Positions 24,370 through 32,838 of a stretch of DNA of 64,000 bases are shown one piece after another. Positions within the stretch are counted from its first letter, which is position 1. Each line of letters opens with the position of its first letter. A program made the translations under genes and the position numbers. The DNA comes from Enterovibrio calviensis DSM 14347 (lineage in GTDB: Bacteria > Pseudomonadota > Gammaproteobacteria > Enterobacterales > Vibrionaceae): NCBI RefSeq assembly GCF_000621165.1, contig NZ_JHZA01000001.1, positions 620,001-684,000 of the forward strand, read 5' to 3'. The notes beneath the pieces were generated by a model. That model saw only the letters and a program-made list of their open reading frames with translations, ran no database searches and was not told where the DNA came from.

Positions 24370-25482
24370 ATGCAACAGGATGAATATTCAAAGGATTCAC
24401 CGTTTCCCTTCGTAAAGTTCGATAATATCCAGAAGAGCTATGACGGAAGAACGTTGGTGGTCAAAGGATTCGAAATGGATATCGAGCAAGGTGAGTTCAT
24501 CACTCTGCTTGGGCCATCGGGATCAGGAAAATCGACAGTTCTCATGATGATGGCAGGGTTCGAACAGCCAACCCATGGTGACATCTTTCTCAACGGCAAT
24601 CCGATTAAAACACTTCCACCGCACAAGCGTGGTATTGGATTGGTGTTTCAAAACTACGCGCTTTTCCCTCACATGACGGTTGAAGAAAACCTCGCGTTTC
24701 CTCTTCAAGTTCGCAATATGTCTAAATCCGATGTCGAAAAGAAAGTGAAACGAGCGCTCGATATGGTTCGTCTTTCTGAATTTGGTCATCGTCGCCCTGC
24801 ACATTTGTCCGGTGGTCAACAACAGCGAGTCGCAGTAGCGCGAGCTTTGGTGTTTGAACCCGAGCTGGTATTGATGGATGAACCGCTCGGAGCGCTAGAC
24901 AAAAACTTGCGCGAAGAAATGCAGTACGAAATCAAACATATTCAAGAAGACTTGGGCGTGACCATGATCTACGTAACGCACGATCAGTCTGAAGCTCTGA
25001 CGATGTCTGATCGAATTGCGGTGTTTAACGATGGCATTGTTCAGCAATTGGCAACACCAGAGGAGCTTTATGAGCGCCCTGCCAATGCATTTGTGGCTCA
25101 GTTCATTGGCGAGAATAATCGCTTGAAAGGTAATGTGCTGTCGCTAGATGACAACCACTGTAAGGTTCAAGTCCCAAATGGTGACATCATTACGGCTAAT
25201 CCCGTTGCTGTGAACAAAGCGGGTGACATTTCCACGTTATCCCTTCGACCTGAGCGTATTGTTATCAACCCTGCTCAAGGGGGGCTACCCAATATTTTTG
25301 ATGCCAAGGTAGAAGAAGTTATTTACCTCGGTGACCACCTTCGAACACGCGTTAAGGTCTGCGACAGTGACGAATTCATTATCAAAACACCGAATGCGGA
25401 AGGCCATCCAGATTTGCGCCGTGGCGACATGATCAGTATTGGTTGGTCGCAAGATGATTGCAGAGCGCTCGATGCTTCCTAA
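24370..25482 (+). CDS. polyamine-type ABC transporter, ATP-binding protein (PotA family)
   Basis: 370 residues from ATG 24370; the frame opens at 24259 but is non-coding there, and AAGGA lies about 10 bases before 24370. Walker A GPSGSGKST, Q-loop FQNYALFPHM, signature LSGGQQQRVAVARAL, Walker B LVLMDEPLGALD, switch His THDQ and a C-terminal TOBE domain (LSLRPERIVI) are all present. It energises import by the two permeases encoded downstream. The gene order ATPase, binding protein, permease, permease identifies a complete importer of the spermidine/putrescine (PotABCD) class. Cytoplasmic face of the inner membrane. Confidence 0.9.
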   Translation: MQQDEYSKDSPFPFVKFDNIQKSYDGRTLVVKGFEMDIEQGEFITLLGPSGSGKSTVLMMMAGFEQPTHGDIFLNGNPIKTLPPHKRGIGLVFQNYALFPHMTVEENLAFPLQVRNMSKSDVEKKVKRALDMVRLSEFGHRRPAHLSGGQQQRVAVARALVFEPELVLMDEPLGALDKNLREEMQYEIKHIQEDLGVTMIYVTHDQSEALTMSDRIAVFNDGIVQQLATPEELYERPANAFVAQFIGENNRLKGNVLSLDDNHCKVQVPNGDIITANPVAVNKAGDISTLSLRPERIVINPAQGGLPNIFDAKVEEVIYLGDHLRTRVKVCDSDEFIIKTPNAEGHPDLRRGDMISIGWSQDDCRALDAS

Positions 25483-25667
25483 TAGAACAGGTAAATGCGT
25501 TAGCGCCGAATACGAAAATGCTCTGCCGGAAATGAAAACGATTTAAATATCGGGAAAAGATCGAGCAAGTCAGGAACGCAGTTTTTCTTTCGCCTAGTTC
25601 AAGGCTTAGAAATGGATTCCTTATCCTGCTCAGACGTCAATATGCGAAAGAATTAAGGATGAATACA

Positions 25668-26756
25668 ATGAAAAAACTCGCGTTACATGTTGCCATTCTG
25701 GCTGGTTTTACGGGTGTTGCTTCGACAGCAATGGCTGCTGAAGAAGCGCTAAATGTTGTTTCTTGGGGCGGCGCTTATACCGCTAGCCAGACGAAAGCCT
25801 ATCATGAACCTTGGACAGCGAAGACTGGGCAAAAAGTCGTTAACATCGATAAAGCACAAAACGGTTTGTCAGGTTTGCGTGCGCAAGTTGAATCTGGAAA
25901 TGTAACGTGGGATTTGGTGGATATTCTTCCATCAGATGCGATTGTTGCGTGTGATGAAGGTTTGGCTGAACCTCTTGACCATGATGTATTGCTGGCCGCA
26001 GCCCCTGATGGCACTGCAGCAACCAAGGATTTCCTTGCAGGTTCACTGAGTGAGTGTTTCGTCCCTTCTATTGTTTACTCCAATATTGTTGCGTTCAACT
26101 CAGAAATGTTCGGTGGCAACCAACCGAGCAAAATCCAAGACGTGTTTGACCTGAAAAACTTCCCAGGCAAGCGTTCACTGCAGAAAAAACCGATCAATAA
26201 CCTTGAGTGGGCGTTGATTGCGGATGGCGTTGCAGCTGCCGATGTTTACGATGTGCTGAGCACTGAACAAGGCGTACAGCGTGCCTTCAAGAAGCTCGAC
26301 ACCATTAAAGATTCTGTCATTTGGTGGGAAGAAGGCGCACAACCACCACAACTACTGGCGGATAAAGAAGTGGCGTTTGCTTCTGCATACAACGGTCGTA
26401 TCTTTAACGCCGCAGTCAACGAAAAACAACCTTTCGACATCATTTGGGATGGTCAGGTGTTTGAGCTAGACGGTTGGGTTGTGCCAAAAGGCAAAATGGA
26501 CAAAGTGAAAGACTACCTTCGTTTTGCGACCGATTCACAACGTTTGGCTGACCAAGCTAAATACATTTCTTACGGTCCAGCACGTAACTCTTCAGCAGCA
26601 ATGGTAACAACGCATGCTGAATCAGGCATTGAAATGAAACCACACATGCCGACATACGGACCAAACTTCGCAACGGCTATTCCGAAAGACGATGAGTTTT
26701 GGGCGGATAACGGTGATGAGCTAGCTCAGCGTTTTAACGCATGGTTAGCGAAATAA
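25668..26756 (+). CDS. polyamine-type ABC transporter, periplasmic binding protein (PotD/PotF family)
   Basis: 362 residues from ATG 25668 (AAGGA 8 bases upstream; ATG 25659 is in frame but overlaps that site). The signal peptide MKKLALHVAILAGFTGVASTAMA is followed by LNVVSWGGAYTASQTKAYHEP, the typical first strand of PotD-like proteins, and later WDLVDILPSD, VFDLKNFPGKRSL and FELDGWVVPKG. The ligand is probably a polyamine or a similar cationic amine; the sequence does not fix which. A terminator-like hairpin after the stop would favour excess of this protein over the permeases. Confidence 0.88.
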   Translation: MKKLALHVAILAGFTGVASTAMAAEEALNVVSWGGAYTASQTKAYHEPWTAKTGQKVVNIDKAQNGLSGLRAQVESGNVTWDLVDILPSDAIVACDEGLAEPLDHDVLLAAAPDGTAATKDFLAGSLSECFVPSIVYSNIVAFNSEMFGGNQPSKIQDVFDLKNFPGKRSLQKKPINNLEWALIADGVAAADVYDVLSTEQGVQRAFKKLDTIKDSVIWWEEGAQPPQLLADKEVAFASAYNGRIFNAAVNEKQPFDIIWDGQVFELDGWVVPKGKMDKVKDYLRFATDSQRLADQAKYISYGPARNSSAAMVTTHAESGIEMKPHMPTYGPNFATAIPKDDEFWADNGDELAQRFNAWLAK

Positions 26757-26767
26757 GTTGAAGTATT

Positions 26768-26801
26768 GGCGGGTGATCGTAATTTGCGATCCCCGCCTTT
26801 T
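26768..26801 (+). terminator. intra-operon attenuating terminator
   Basis: Stem ggcgggtgatcg (26768-26779, one bulged T) with cgatccccgcc (26787-26797), then TTTT. It lies between the binding-protein gene and the first permease gene; partial termination there is common in ABC operons. Confidence 0.75.
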
Positions 26802-26827
26802 GCGTTTTGTTAAGTAGGGAGAGTGTG

Positions 26828-28084
26828 GTGCAAGGAAGTACAGCCAACGACATTAAAACGGCAGACGGTGTATCACTGCGAGTGAGCCAACAACGCTCGA
26901 TTCGTCGCAATAAAATCAAAGCGTTTATGCTCGTCGCCCCTCTGTTGGCGTTTTTGCTGATCGCCTTCGTGCTCCCTATTTTCGATATGCTGCAACGTAG
27001 TGTCGAGAACCCAGAAGTCCATACCTATTTGCCGCAAACGACCGTGGCACTCGAAAGTTGGGATGGTGAAGGACTGCCGGACGAAGCTGTGTATGCTGCG
27101 TTGGTGTCAGATTTGCAAATAGGCGCCAAAGCGAGAAATATTGGTAAGGCAGCTTCTCGTTTGAACTACGAGAAGTCAGGCATGCGTTCGTTGATTATGA
27201 AATCAGCGCGCAAATCAAAACGAATGACTGATGGGCCTTACAAAGAGGCCATGTTAAAGGTGGATAAACGCTGGGGTGATATTAGTGTTTGGAAGCTGAT
27301 TGAGCGTGAGTCCTCGCCTTATACCTTGTCTTACTACTTAAATGCCGTCGACCTAAGGTATGACGACAACGGTGACATTGTCGCGCAACCTGAATACCTG
27401 CAAATTTATAACTCTCTATTTTGGCGCACGCTCTACATGAGTATGTCCATCACCTTCCTTTGCTTGTTATTGGGTTATCCGATCGCGTACTTGTTGGCAA
27501 ACTTGCCAGCGAAGAAAGCTAACATGCTGATGATTTTGGTTCTGTTGCCATTTTGGACGTCACTGTTGGTTCGCACCGCGACTTGGATTGCTATCTTGCA
27601 ACAGCAAGGCGTGTTGAATGATTTGATGGTGGGCGCGGGGGTGCTAGACGACGAAAGTCGGATCCAAATGATTTATAACCAAACGGGCACCTTGATAGCG
27701 ATGACCCATATCTTGCTGCCGTTTATGATTTTGCCGCTTTATTCTGTGATGAAAACTATTTCCCCAAGCTATATGCGTGCCGCTCGCTCAATGGGGGCAA
27801 CACAATCAATGGCATTCCGTCGCGTGTATTTTCCTCAGACGTTACCGGGCATTGGCGCGGGTTCGATATTGGTATTTATCCTTTCTATTGGTTACTACAT
27901 TACTCCTGCGCTCGTTGGGGGACAAACGGGAACATTCATCACCAATTTCATTGCTTACCACATGCAAACATCTTTGAATTGGGGTCTAGCAGCGGCTATC
28001 GCGTCAATTTTGTTAGTCGTGGTGATGATTTTATATTGGCTTTATAACCGCCTAGTTGGCGTCGACAACGTGAAGTTAGGGTAG
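26828..28084 (+). CDS. polyamine-type ABC transporter, permease 1 (PotB family) with large periplasmic insertion
   Basis: 418 residues if it starts at GTG 26828 (AGGGAG 6 bases upstream; GTG 26825 is also possible). After the first helix (about 38-60) comes a hydrophilic insertion of roughly 140 residues (NYEKSGMRSLIMKSARKSK and KRWGDISVWKLIERESS regions) before the core of five to six helices. The EAA-type loop RAARSMGATQSMAFRRVYFPQTLPG is clear. Forms the channel with permease 2. The insertion is much longer than in E. coli PotB and probably faces the periplasm, perhaps contacting the binding protein. Confidence 0.88.
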   Translation: MQGSTANDIKTADGVSLRVSQQRSIRRNKIKAFMLVAPLLAFLLIAFVLPIFDMLQRSVENPEVHTYLPQTTVALESWDGEGLPDEAVYAALVSDLQIGAKARNIGKAASRLNYEKSGMRSLIMKSARKSKRMTDGPYKEAMLKVDKRWGDISVWKLIERESSPYTLSYYLNAVDLRYDDNGDIVAQPEYLQIYNSLFWRTLYMSMSITFLCLLLGYPIAYLLANLPAKKANMLMILVLLPFWTSLLVRTATWIAILQQQGVLNDLMVGAGVLDDESRIQMIYNQTGTLIAMTHILLPFMILPLYSVMKTISPSYMRAARSMGATQSMAFRRVYFPQTLPGIGAGSILVFILSIGYYITPALVGGQTGTFITNFIAYHMQTSLNWGLAAAIASILLVVVMILYWLYNRLVGVDNVKLG

Positions 28085-28092
28085 GGATAACA

Positions 28093-28941
28093 ATGGCATT
28101 ACCAGAATGTGCGACGACAGGCGAAAAAGTATGGTTTGTTGTCTTTCGTGTGATTTGTGCAGCGATATTTTTGTTTTTGATTGGTCCGTTACTGGTCATC
28201 TTACCGTTAAGCTTTAATGCGCAGCCCTATTTTACGTTTACACAAGAGATGTTGAGCTTTGACCCTGCCGGTTATTCACTGCGTTGGTATGAAGACTTCT
28301 TTACCTCAGATGCGTGGCAATCCGCCGTTAAGAACAGTGTGATCGTCGCAATAGCATCGACGTTTCTAGCGACCGTGTTGGGAACGATCGCTGCATTGGG
28401 GCTTTCAAGCCGCTACATGCCTTACAAAGACTTGGTGATGGCGATCTTGATATCGCCAATGATAGTGCCATTAATTATTTCAGCGGCAGCCATGTTCTTC
28501 TTCTTTTCCCGTTTCCAGCTGACTCATACTTATATAGGCGTTGTATTGGCGCATACCGCGCTGGGCATTCCTTTTGTGGTGATCACGGTGACGGCAACGT
28601 TGAGCGGGTTTGATCACTCTCTGACTCGCGCAGCAGCAAGTTTAGGCGCAAACCCAGTGACAACCTTCTTTAAAGTGGTGCTGCCACTGGTGACACCAGG
28701 TGTCATTTCGGGTGCGTTGTTTGCGTTCATTACGTCGTTTGATGAAGTGGTCGTGGTGTTGTTTATCGCAGGCCCAGAACAAACCACCTTACCGATTCAG
28801 ATGTGGTCGGGGATACGTGAAGAAATTAGTCCCACCATTCTCGCGGCTGCAACCTTGCTGGTGGTGCTTTCGATTGCTTTGCTGACAACGCTTGAGTTCT
28901 TACGACGACGCAGTGCGAGATTGCGTGGTATTGAAGAATAA
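28093..28941 (+). CDS. polyamine-type ABC transporter, permease 2 (PotC family)
   Basis: 282 residues, six predicted helices. The EAA loop LTRAAASLGANPVTTFFKVVLPLVTPG lies around 175-205. It follows permease 1 by 8 bases and ends the operon; a strong bidirectional terminator is at 29007-29038. The size and pattern (ISPMIVPLIISAAAMFFFF, FDEVVVVLFIAGPEQTTLP) match PotC-type subunits. Inner membrane. Confidence 0.9.
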   Translation: MALPECATTGEKVWFVVFRVICAAIFLFLIGPLLVILPLSFNAQPYFTFTQEMLSFDPAGYSLRWYEDFFTSDAWQSAVKNSVIVAIASTFLATVLGTIAALGLSSRYMPYKDLVMAILISPMIVPLIISAAAMFFFFSRFQLTHTYIGVVLAHTALGIPFVVITVTATLSGFDHSLTRAAASLGANPVTTFFKVVLPLVTPGVISGALFAFITSFDEVVVVLFIAGPEQTTLPIQMWSGIREEISPTILAAATLLVVLSIALLTTLEFLRRRSARLRGIEE

Positions 28942-29006
28942 ATGGTAAGCCTGTGGTGGTGTGAACTTGGTTCACCAAGGCTTGCTTACGTATACAAACG
29001 GAAATA

Positions 29007-29038
29007 AAAAAAGCACGATTACGTCATCGTGCTTTTTT
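29007..29038. terminator. bidirectional terminator
   Basis: aaaaaagcacgat (29007-29019) pairs with atcgtgctttttt (29026-29038). It serves both the ABC importer (plus) and the convergent gene at 29097-29450 (minus). Confidence 0.9.
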
Positions 29039-29096
29039 AGTGCTGGTCTGCCAGCGATCCATTCCCCCAAATGAGATGGCTGGCAAACCAGACAAT

Positions 29097-29450
29097 CTAG
29101 TTAGCCAGCGATTGCCAGCTAGGTACGGATTTACGCTTTGCGCTGATTCTGTACCAAATTGCCATGAGTAGGCCAAAGAACATGCCGGTGATCAGTGATG
29201 CGTTTACGGCGTAACTCAGGGAGACGCCCAAAGATTGCCATTGCATAAACCACATGATCACGCCCCATAACGTGCCAAACCACAATGTGCCAGCAAGAAT
29301 ATTCGCACCAAAATGAGCGAACTGGGGTGGAGGTAGCTTTATCCCGACTTTACGAGCAAGGCGGTAGATGATGGGATTTATAGCCGCGCCAGAAAAGCCT
29401 TTTTTTAGAAGCACTTGGTGGGCGCGTTCTAGGTGTTGTTCAAAATCCAT
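29097..29450 (-). CDS. small membrane protein, DUF6404-like
   Basis: 117 residues. The hydrophilic N-terminal 40 residues (MDFEQHLERAHQVLLKKGFS, RLARKVGIKLPPPQFAHFG) are followed by two hydrophobic helices (about 48-70 and 82-102) and a basic tail AKRKSVPSWQS. This arrangement, with PPPxF before the first helix, fits the DUF6404 family as I remember it; the assignment is tentative and the function unknown. Monocistronic, convergent with the ABC operon. Confidence 0.7.
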   Translation of the reverse strand: MDFEQHLERAHQVLLKKGFSGAAINPIIYRLARKVGIKLPPPQFAHFGANILAGTLWFGTLWGVIMWFMQWQSLGVSLSYAVNASLITGMFFGLLMAIWYRISAKRKSVPSWQSLAN

Positions 29451-29725
29451 GGTTCTTCACTATCTACAACTTAATGCTCGAAACTATACCTAAACCGTTT
29501 GCATATTGAAGCGACGTCCTCTTATTTGGTGACTCTGCTCTCGCGGAGCACGTATTTTCGGGGATTTTTCGAGACGTTATGCATCGAAAGCCTTTTCTCA
29601 GGCGAGTTGAATCCGGCATTTTTAGTGTGTTGGGGGTAACTCTGATTTAGTCAGCTCCAACTTGCTTGGAGAAAACGTGTTCGATAGTGTACGAACTTGT
29701 CATGTAATGAAGCGAGAAATTAGCG

Positions 29726-30631
29726 ATGAAAGTGGATTATCAAAAGCGCCTGCTGCCAGTTATCCGATACTTGGAAAAACACTTCAATGACCCATTGAAT
29801 CTCACCGAGGTTGCTGCGCTCGCCAATTTGTCTCCTTATCACTTTCATCGCACATTCAAAGCTGTACAGAAAGAAACGTTGGCCGACTATATTCGTCGCT
29901 TACGATTGGAATCTGCTGCCGATGATCTTTTCAAGAGTAAACAACCTGTAATGAATGTCGCGCTGGACTATGGGTTTTCATCCTCGCAAAGCTTAGCAAA
30001 AGCCTTCAATCAGCATTTTGGTGTGTCTCCCAGTGCGTTTAGGGATTGTCCTGATCTGGCAGCGTTTGCAGAGTTATCTCGAAACAGCAAGATTGGACAC
30101 GCTTTGCGCAAGATTGGAAACGCTGGCGATGAGAACTATCCATATACTGGCTCCAACTACACAAAACAACGGAGTGCATATATGGAAACGCAAACGTTCG
30201 ACAGTGCAACATTGGCTTATGTCCGTGTAACAGGTCCTTATGGAGAAGGTTATGAAGAAGCGTCAGGCCGCTTATATCAATGGGCTGGTCCGAAAGGGTT
30301 GGCGGGTTGCACTTGTATCTTTATCTACCATGACAACCCTGAAATTACCCCTGCAGAGAAGTGCCGAACTGACATCTGTTTAATGGTGCCTGCTGATACG
30401 GAAGTGATACCAGGAATTGAGCTTCAAGATTTTTCTGGCGGCAACTATGGTGTAATGCGAAAAACAATCACAGATTTCAGCCAATACCCTGCGGCATGGG
30501 ATGACATCATGGCGGATGTGATTGAGTCGGGTTTTGAAAACGATAATCGCCCTTGTTTCGAGCTTTATCATAGTTTTGACCCGCAAACACAACATGCTGA
30601 TGTGAGCTTTTGTACGGCGATAAAACTGTAA
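29726..30631 (+). CDS. AraC-family regulator with GyrI-like ligand domain
   Basis: 301 residues. The N-terminal AraC DNA-binding domain has two HTHs (LTEVAALANLSPYHFHRTFKA and VMNVALDYGFSSSQSLAKAFNQHFGVSPS). A linker leads to a C-terminal GyrI-like/SbmC effector domain (LAYVRVTGPYGEGYEEA, CRTDICLMVPAD, PCFELYHSF) from about residue 150. The order HTH then GyrI-like is that of Rob/SbmC-type regulators, which sense small hydrophobic or cationic compounds. It stands alone, so its targets are not evident; a hairpin follows the stop. Confidence 0.9.
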   Translation: MKVDYQKRLLPVIRYLEKHFNDPLNLTEVAALANLSPYHFHRTFKAVQKETLADYIRRLRLESAADDLFKSKQPVMNVALDYGFSSSQSLAKAFNQHFGVSPSAFRDCPDLAAFAELSRNSKIGHALRKIGNAGDENYPYTGSNYTKQRSAYMETQTFDSATLAYVRVTGPYGEGYEEASGRLYQWAGPKGLAGCTCIFIYHDNPEITPAEKCRTDICLMVPADTEVIPGIELQDFSGGNYGVMRKTITDFSQYPAAWDDIMADVIESGFENDNRPCFELYHSFDPQTQHADVSFCTAIKL

Positions 30632-30657
30632 AAGCCAACCTTTGTGTTCTCTTCATC

Positions 30658-30681
30658 ATCGCCCGCTATATTGCGGGCGAT
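30658..30681 (+). terminator. hairpin after the AraC/GyrI gene
   Basis: atcgcccgc (30658-30666) pairs with gcgggcgat (30673-30681). It lacks a U-run and is immediately followed by a degenerate copy of the palindromic repeat. Confidence 0.5.
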
Positions 30682-30686
30682 TCGAT

Positions 30687-30735
30687 ATATGCCCAAGCAG
30701 CCTGAATGTCGAATCTTGAGTTTGTTTGGGTATAT
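30687..30735. repeat. short degenerate copy of the palindromic repeat
   Basis: atatgcccaagcagcctgaa at the left and tttgtttgggtatat at the right resemble the terminal inverted repeats of the 23784-24049 element; the internal part is missing. Confidence 0.6.
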
Positions 30736-30855
30736 ATTCTCATCTGACGCCTCGGCCGCTAGTGGCGCGATATCAGTGTTCTTCTATGGAAAGTAAACCA
30801 AGCGCCTCGCCTCTGTCGTATTGAATCATGAGTTTTTAAGGGCGGTTTGGTATAG

Positions 30856-31620
30856 ATGGCAGAGATCAACGAAACAACACGATTCAATGCAGACCAGATT
30901 AATAACATGGTAGTGGGTGTTGCAGCGCGAGTGGGTAATCATGATTCAGGTATCCATAGGCATCGCAAGCACCAGCTATTGTTCGCGTCTTCTGGTTGCA
31001 TGAGCATAACGCTTGATGGCGTTTGGTGCGTATTACCGCCATCTAGAGCGGCTTGGATTCCTTCGGGTACAGAGCACTGTGCGATGATGCGAAATGTCGT
31101 TGCTTATCGCTCTCTATACGTTGATCGCAGGGTTTCGTCCGACCTTCCTCGAGAGATTAGAATCATCACGGTTAATGGCCTTCTTCGCGAGTTGATTGAG
31201 CGAATGGCTTATTGGGAGTGGGACAAGTCGATTGAAGAGCAGCAAACGATGTTTTCATTGTTTTGCGATGAGCTTAATACGGCAGAGCAAGAGTACTTTT
31301 CTTTGAAGCTTCCAAATGACCGCCGTTTAACCCATTGGCTTTCCGAAGTGATGGATGGTGAGCGACTGCCAGAACATTTAGTTGATATGGCAACTCGTAT
31401 TGGCGCTAGCGCTAAAACGATAAGCCGAATATTCACAAGAGAAACTGGCATGCCCTACCAATCTTGGCGTCAACAGTGGCGTCTGCAAGCAGCGATTGAA
31501 CGGCTGTCTGAAGGTGCGAGTGTGTCTGAAGTGGCTGAAGCGCTGTGCTTTTCCAGCGACAGTGCGTTTATTAGTTTTTTCCGCAAAATGACGGGTGATA
31601 CGCCAGGGCGTTACATTTAG
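30856..31620 (+). CDS. AraC-family regulator with cupin sensor domain
   Basis: 254 residues. The N-terminal cupin-like domain has HRHRKHQLLFASSGCMSI and WCVLPPSRAAWIPSGTEHC, the pattern of AraC_binding_2/ARAC-type sensors such as NimR. The C-terminal domain (about 155-254) has the two HTH motifs (MATRIGASAKTISRIFTRETGM, VSEVAEALCFSSDSAFISFFRKMTG). NimR-like regulators typically control an adjacent efflux gene, but none is present here. The next gene is a Fur-boxed small protein, which may be unrelated. Confidence 0.9.
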   Translation: MAEINETTRFNADQINNMVVGVAARVGNHDSGIHRHRKHQLLFASSGCMSITLDGVWCVLPPSRAAWIPSGTEHCAMMRNVVAYRSLYVDRRVSSDLPREIRIITVNGLLRELIERMAYWEWDKSIEEQQTMFSLFCDELNTAEQEYFSLKLPNDRRLTHWLSEVMDGERLPEHLVDMATRIGASAKTISRIFTRETGMPYQSWRQQWRLQAAIERLSEGASVSEVAEALCFSSDSAFISFFRKMTGDTPGRYI

Positions 31621-31667
31621 TCAGTTTGATCTCGCCCACTTGTATGAAATTTACACCGTAAATTCAT

Positions 31668-31686
31668 TGAAATGATATTCATTCTC
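31668..31686. promoter_or_regulatory. Fur box upstream of the Cys-rich small protein
   Basis: The core AATGATATTCATTCTC matches 14 of 19 positions of the GATAATGATAATCATTATC consensus, counted by eye. It is 38 bases before ATG 31724. Confidence 0.65.
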
Positions 31687-31723
31687 ACTTAATGTGAAGG
31701 AAACATTAATTGGGAGAACGGTC

Positions 31724-32023
31724 ATGGCGTCTGAGAAAACTAGCGACAGTTGCAACGACAGTGATAGGGAAAGTCGAGCGAGTAACACGCGACAAGGACA
31801 AACCAGTAAGGTACAGATTGAAATTGGTGTCGATGAATTAGAACGGCTTTTTGTGGCGGGTCTGTTGTGCGCCTCTAAGTTTAGTTGCCTTAACGTTGAG
31901 TCAAAACGTGCTGTGCAATCCCTCTGCTTGAATACGTGCATGCACAGAATCTGTGAGGAAGAACCGAGGAAAGTGGGAATGTCAGCGCTGAAACATTCTC
32001 TTGTGAAAAGTATCACCTATTAA
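31724..32023 (+). CDS. small Cys-rich protein, probably Fur-regulated
   Basis: 99 residues from ATG 31724 with GGGAG 8 bases upstream; an in-frame ATG at 31694 has no good site. The first 45 residues are hydrophilic, S/D/R-rich and probably disordered. The C-terminal half, LERLFVAGLLCASKFSCLNV followed by CLNTCMHRIC, has five cysteines and reads like a compact helical domain seen in small iron-regulated proteobacterial proteins. I cannot name the family. The Fur box immediately upstream links it to iron limitation. The opposite-strand ORF over 31651-32016 is taken to be a shadow. Confidence 0.65.
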   Translation: MASEKTSDSCNDSDRESRASNTRQGQTSKVQIEIGVDELERLFVAGLLCASKFSCLNVESKRAVQSLCLNTCMHRICEEEPRKVGMSALKHSLVKSITY

Positions 32024-32175
32024 TTTTAAATCGGCACTTGAAATAGCAAAAACCAATCCCAATGCAATGATGTTAATAATATGTTTATTCCTGCTTTTCT
32101 TTCATTGCTCCCTTAAAAAATACCTCAATAACTCATGGTGTTAGGTTTTAGTTGAAATTATTTTTCACTTTATGC

Positions 32176-32204
32176 CTTGAAAGTTATTTTGTCAGACTCC
32201 AAAT
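32176..32204 (+). promoter_or_regulatory. sigma-32 (heat-shock) promoter
   Basis: CTTGAAA (32176-32182), 14 bases, then CTCCAAAT (32197-32204), compared with the RpoH consensus CTTGAAA-N11-16-CCCCATNT. It lies upstream of the Hsp20 gene. Confidence 0.65.
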
Positions 32205-32268
32205 ATATTGGTGAGGGAGTTGTGGCGATATTCGTGCGGCTTCTGATAACTCAATAATTAAATAAATA

Positions 32269-32290
32269 ATATCGCTTCATTGGAGGATAT
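32269..32290 (+). promoter_or_regulatory. ROSE-like RNA thermometer masking the hsp20 ribosome-binding site
   Basis: atatc (32269-32273) pairs with gatat (32286-32290), and cttc (32275-32278) with ggag (32282-32285), with G32274 bulged and a three-base loop. The stem buries the whole GGAGG site. A bulged G inside UCGCU opposite the ribosome-binding site is the hallmark of ROSE elements of Hsp20 genes. Confidence 0.75.
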
Positions 32291-32293
32291 ATG

Positions 32294-32755
32294 ATGAAAA
32301 CTATCGATTTAACACCCCTATACCGTAACAGTGTTGGCTTTGACCGCTTCGCGTCATTGTTGGATAACGCATTCCGCGCAGAAAGTGCTGCGGGTGGTTA
32401 CCCTCCTTACAATATCGAATCTCTTGAAGAGAACAACTATGCCATAACCCTTGCTGTGGCAGGCTTCACGCAAGAGGAGCTTAACATCAACGTTGAGCGC
32501 GGTGTACTGTCTATTCGTGGTGAAAAGCAGAAAGCGGAAGGAAAAAACTTCCTTTACCAAGGTATCGCTAACCGGACGTTTGAGCGTAAATTCAACCTTG
32601 CTGACTTTGTGGAAGTGACAGGTGCAGATTTGGAGAATGGTTTATTAACCATTAGCCTTCTGAAAGTTATTCCAGAAGCAATGAAACCAAAAACAGTGGC
32701 GATTAATACAAATAAGAAGCCAGTGTTTGATGTTGAAAGAGAATTGACTGCATAA
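32294..32755 (+). CDS. ibpA: small heat-shock protein, Hsp20/IbpA family
   Basis: 153 residues from ATG 32294 (GGAGG 7 bases upstream; ATG 32291 also in frame). It begins MKTIDLTPLYRNSVGFDRFASLLD as in IbpA/IbpB. The alpha-crystallin domain spans about 35-130, with YNIESLEENNYAITLAVAGF, VLSIRGEKQ and the closing ADLENGLLTISLLKVIPE. A short C-terminal tail (KPKTVAIN) carries the region of the I-X-I motif. This ATP-independent holdase binds aggregating proteins. Control by a sigma32-like promoter plus an RNA thermometer is visible upstream. Cytoplasmic. Confidence 0.93.
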   Translation: MKTIDLTPLYRNSVGFDRFASLLDNAFRAESAAGGYPPYNIESLEENNYAITLAVAGFTQEELNINVERGVLSIRGEKQKAEGKNFLYQGIANRTFERKFNLADFVEVTGADLENGLLTISLLKVIPEAMKPKTVAINTNKKPVFDVERELTA

Positions 32756-32795
32756 CCTTGTTGGGTTATTGAATAACTCACTGGGATGTTAAATA

Positions 32796-32829
32796 AATAG
32801 TGGCGCTTGCTAAAGTAAGTGCCACTATT
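32796..32829. terminator. inverted repeat between convergent genes
   Basis: aatagtggc (32796-32804) pairs with gccactatt (32821-32829), with further partial pairing inside. It sits between hsp20 (plus) and the SDR gene (minus). Confidence 0.6.
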
Positions 32830-32838
32830 GATAATTAT

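Noticed and set aside
31651-32016. 121-residue minus-strand ORF
   Set aside because: It lies opposite the Fur-boxed 99-residue gene, lacks a ribosome-binding site and contains low-complexity LSLSLQLSL repeats; a shadow.
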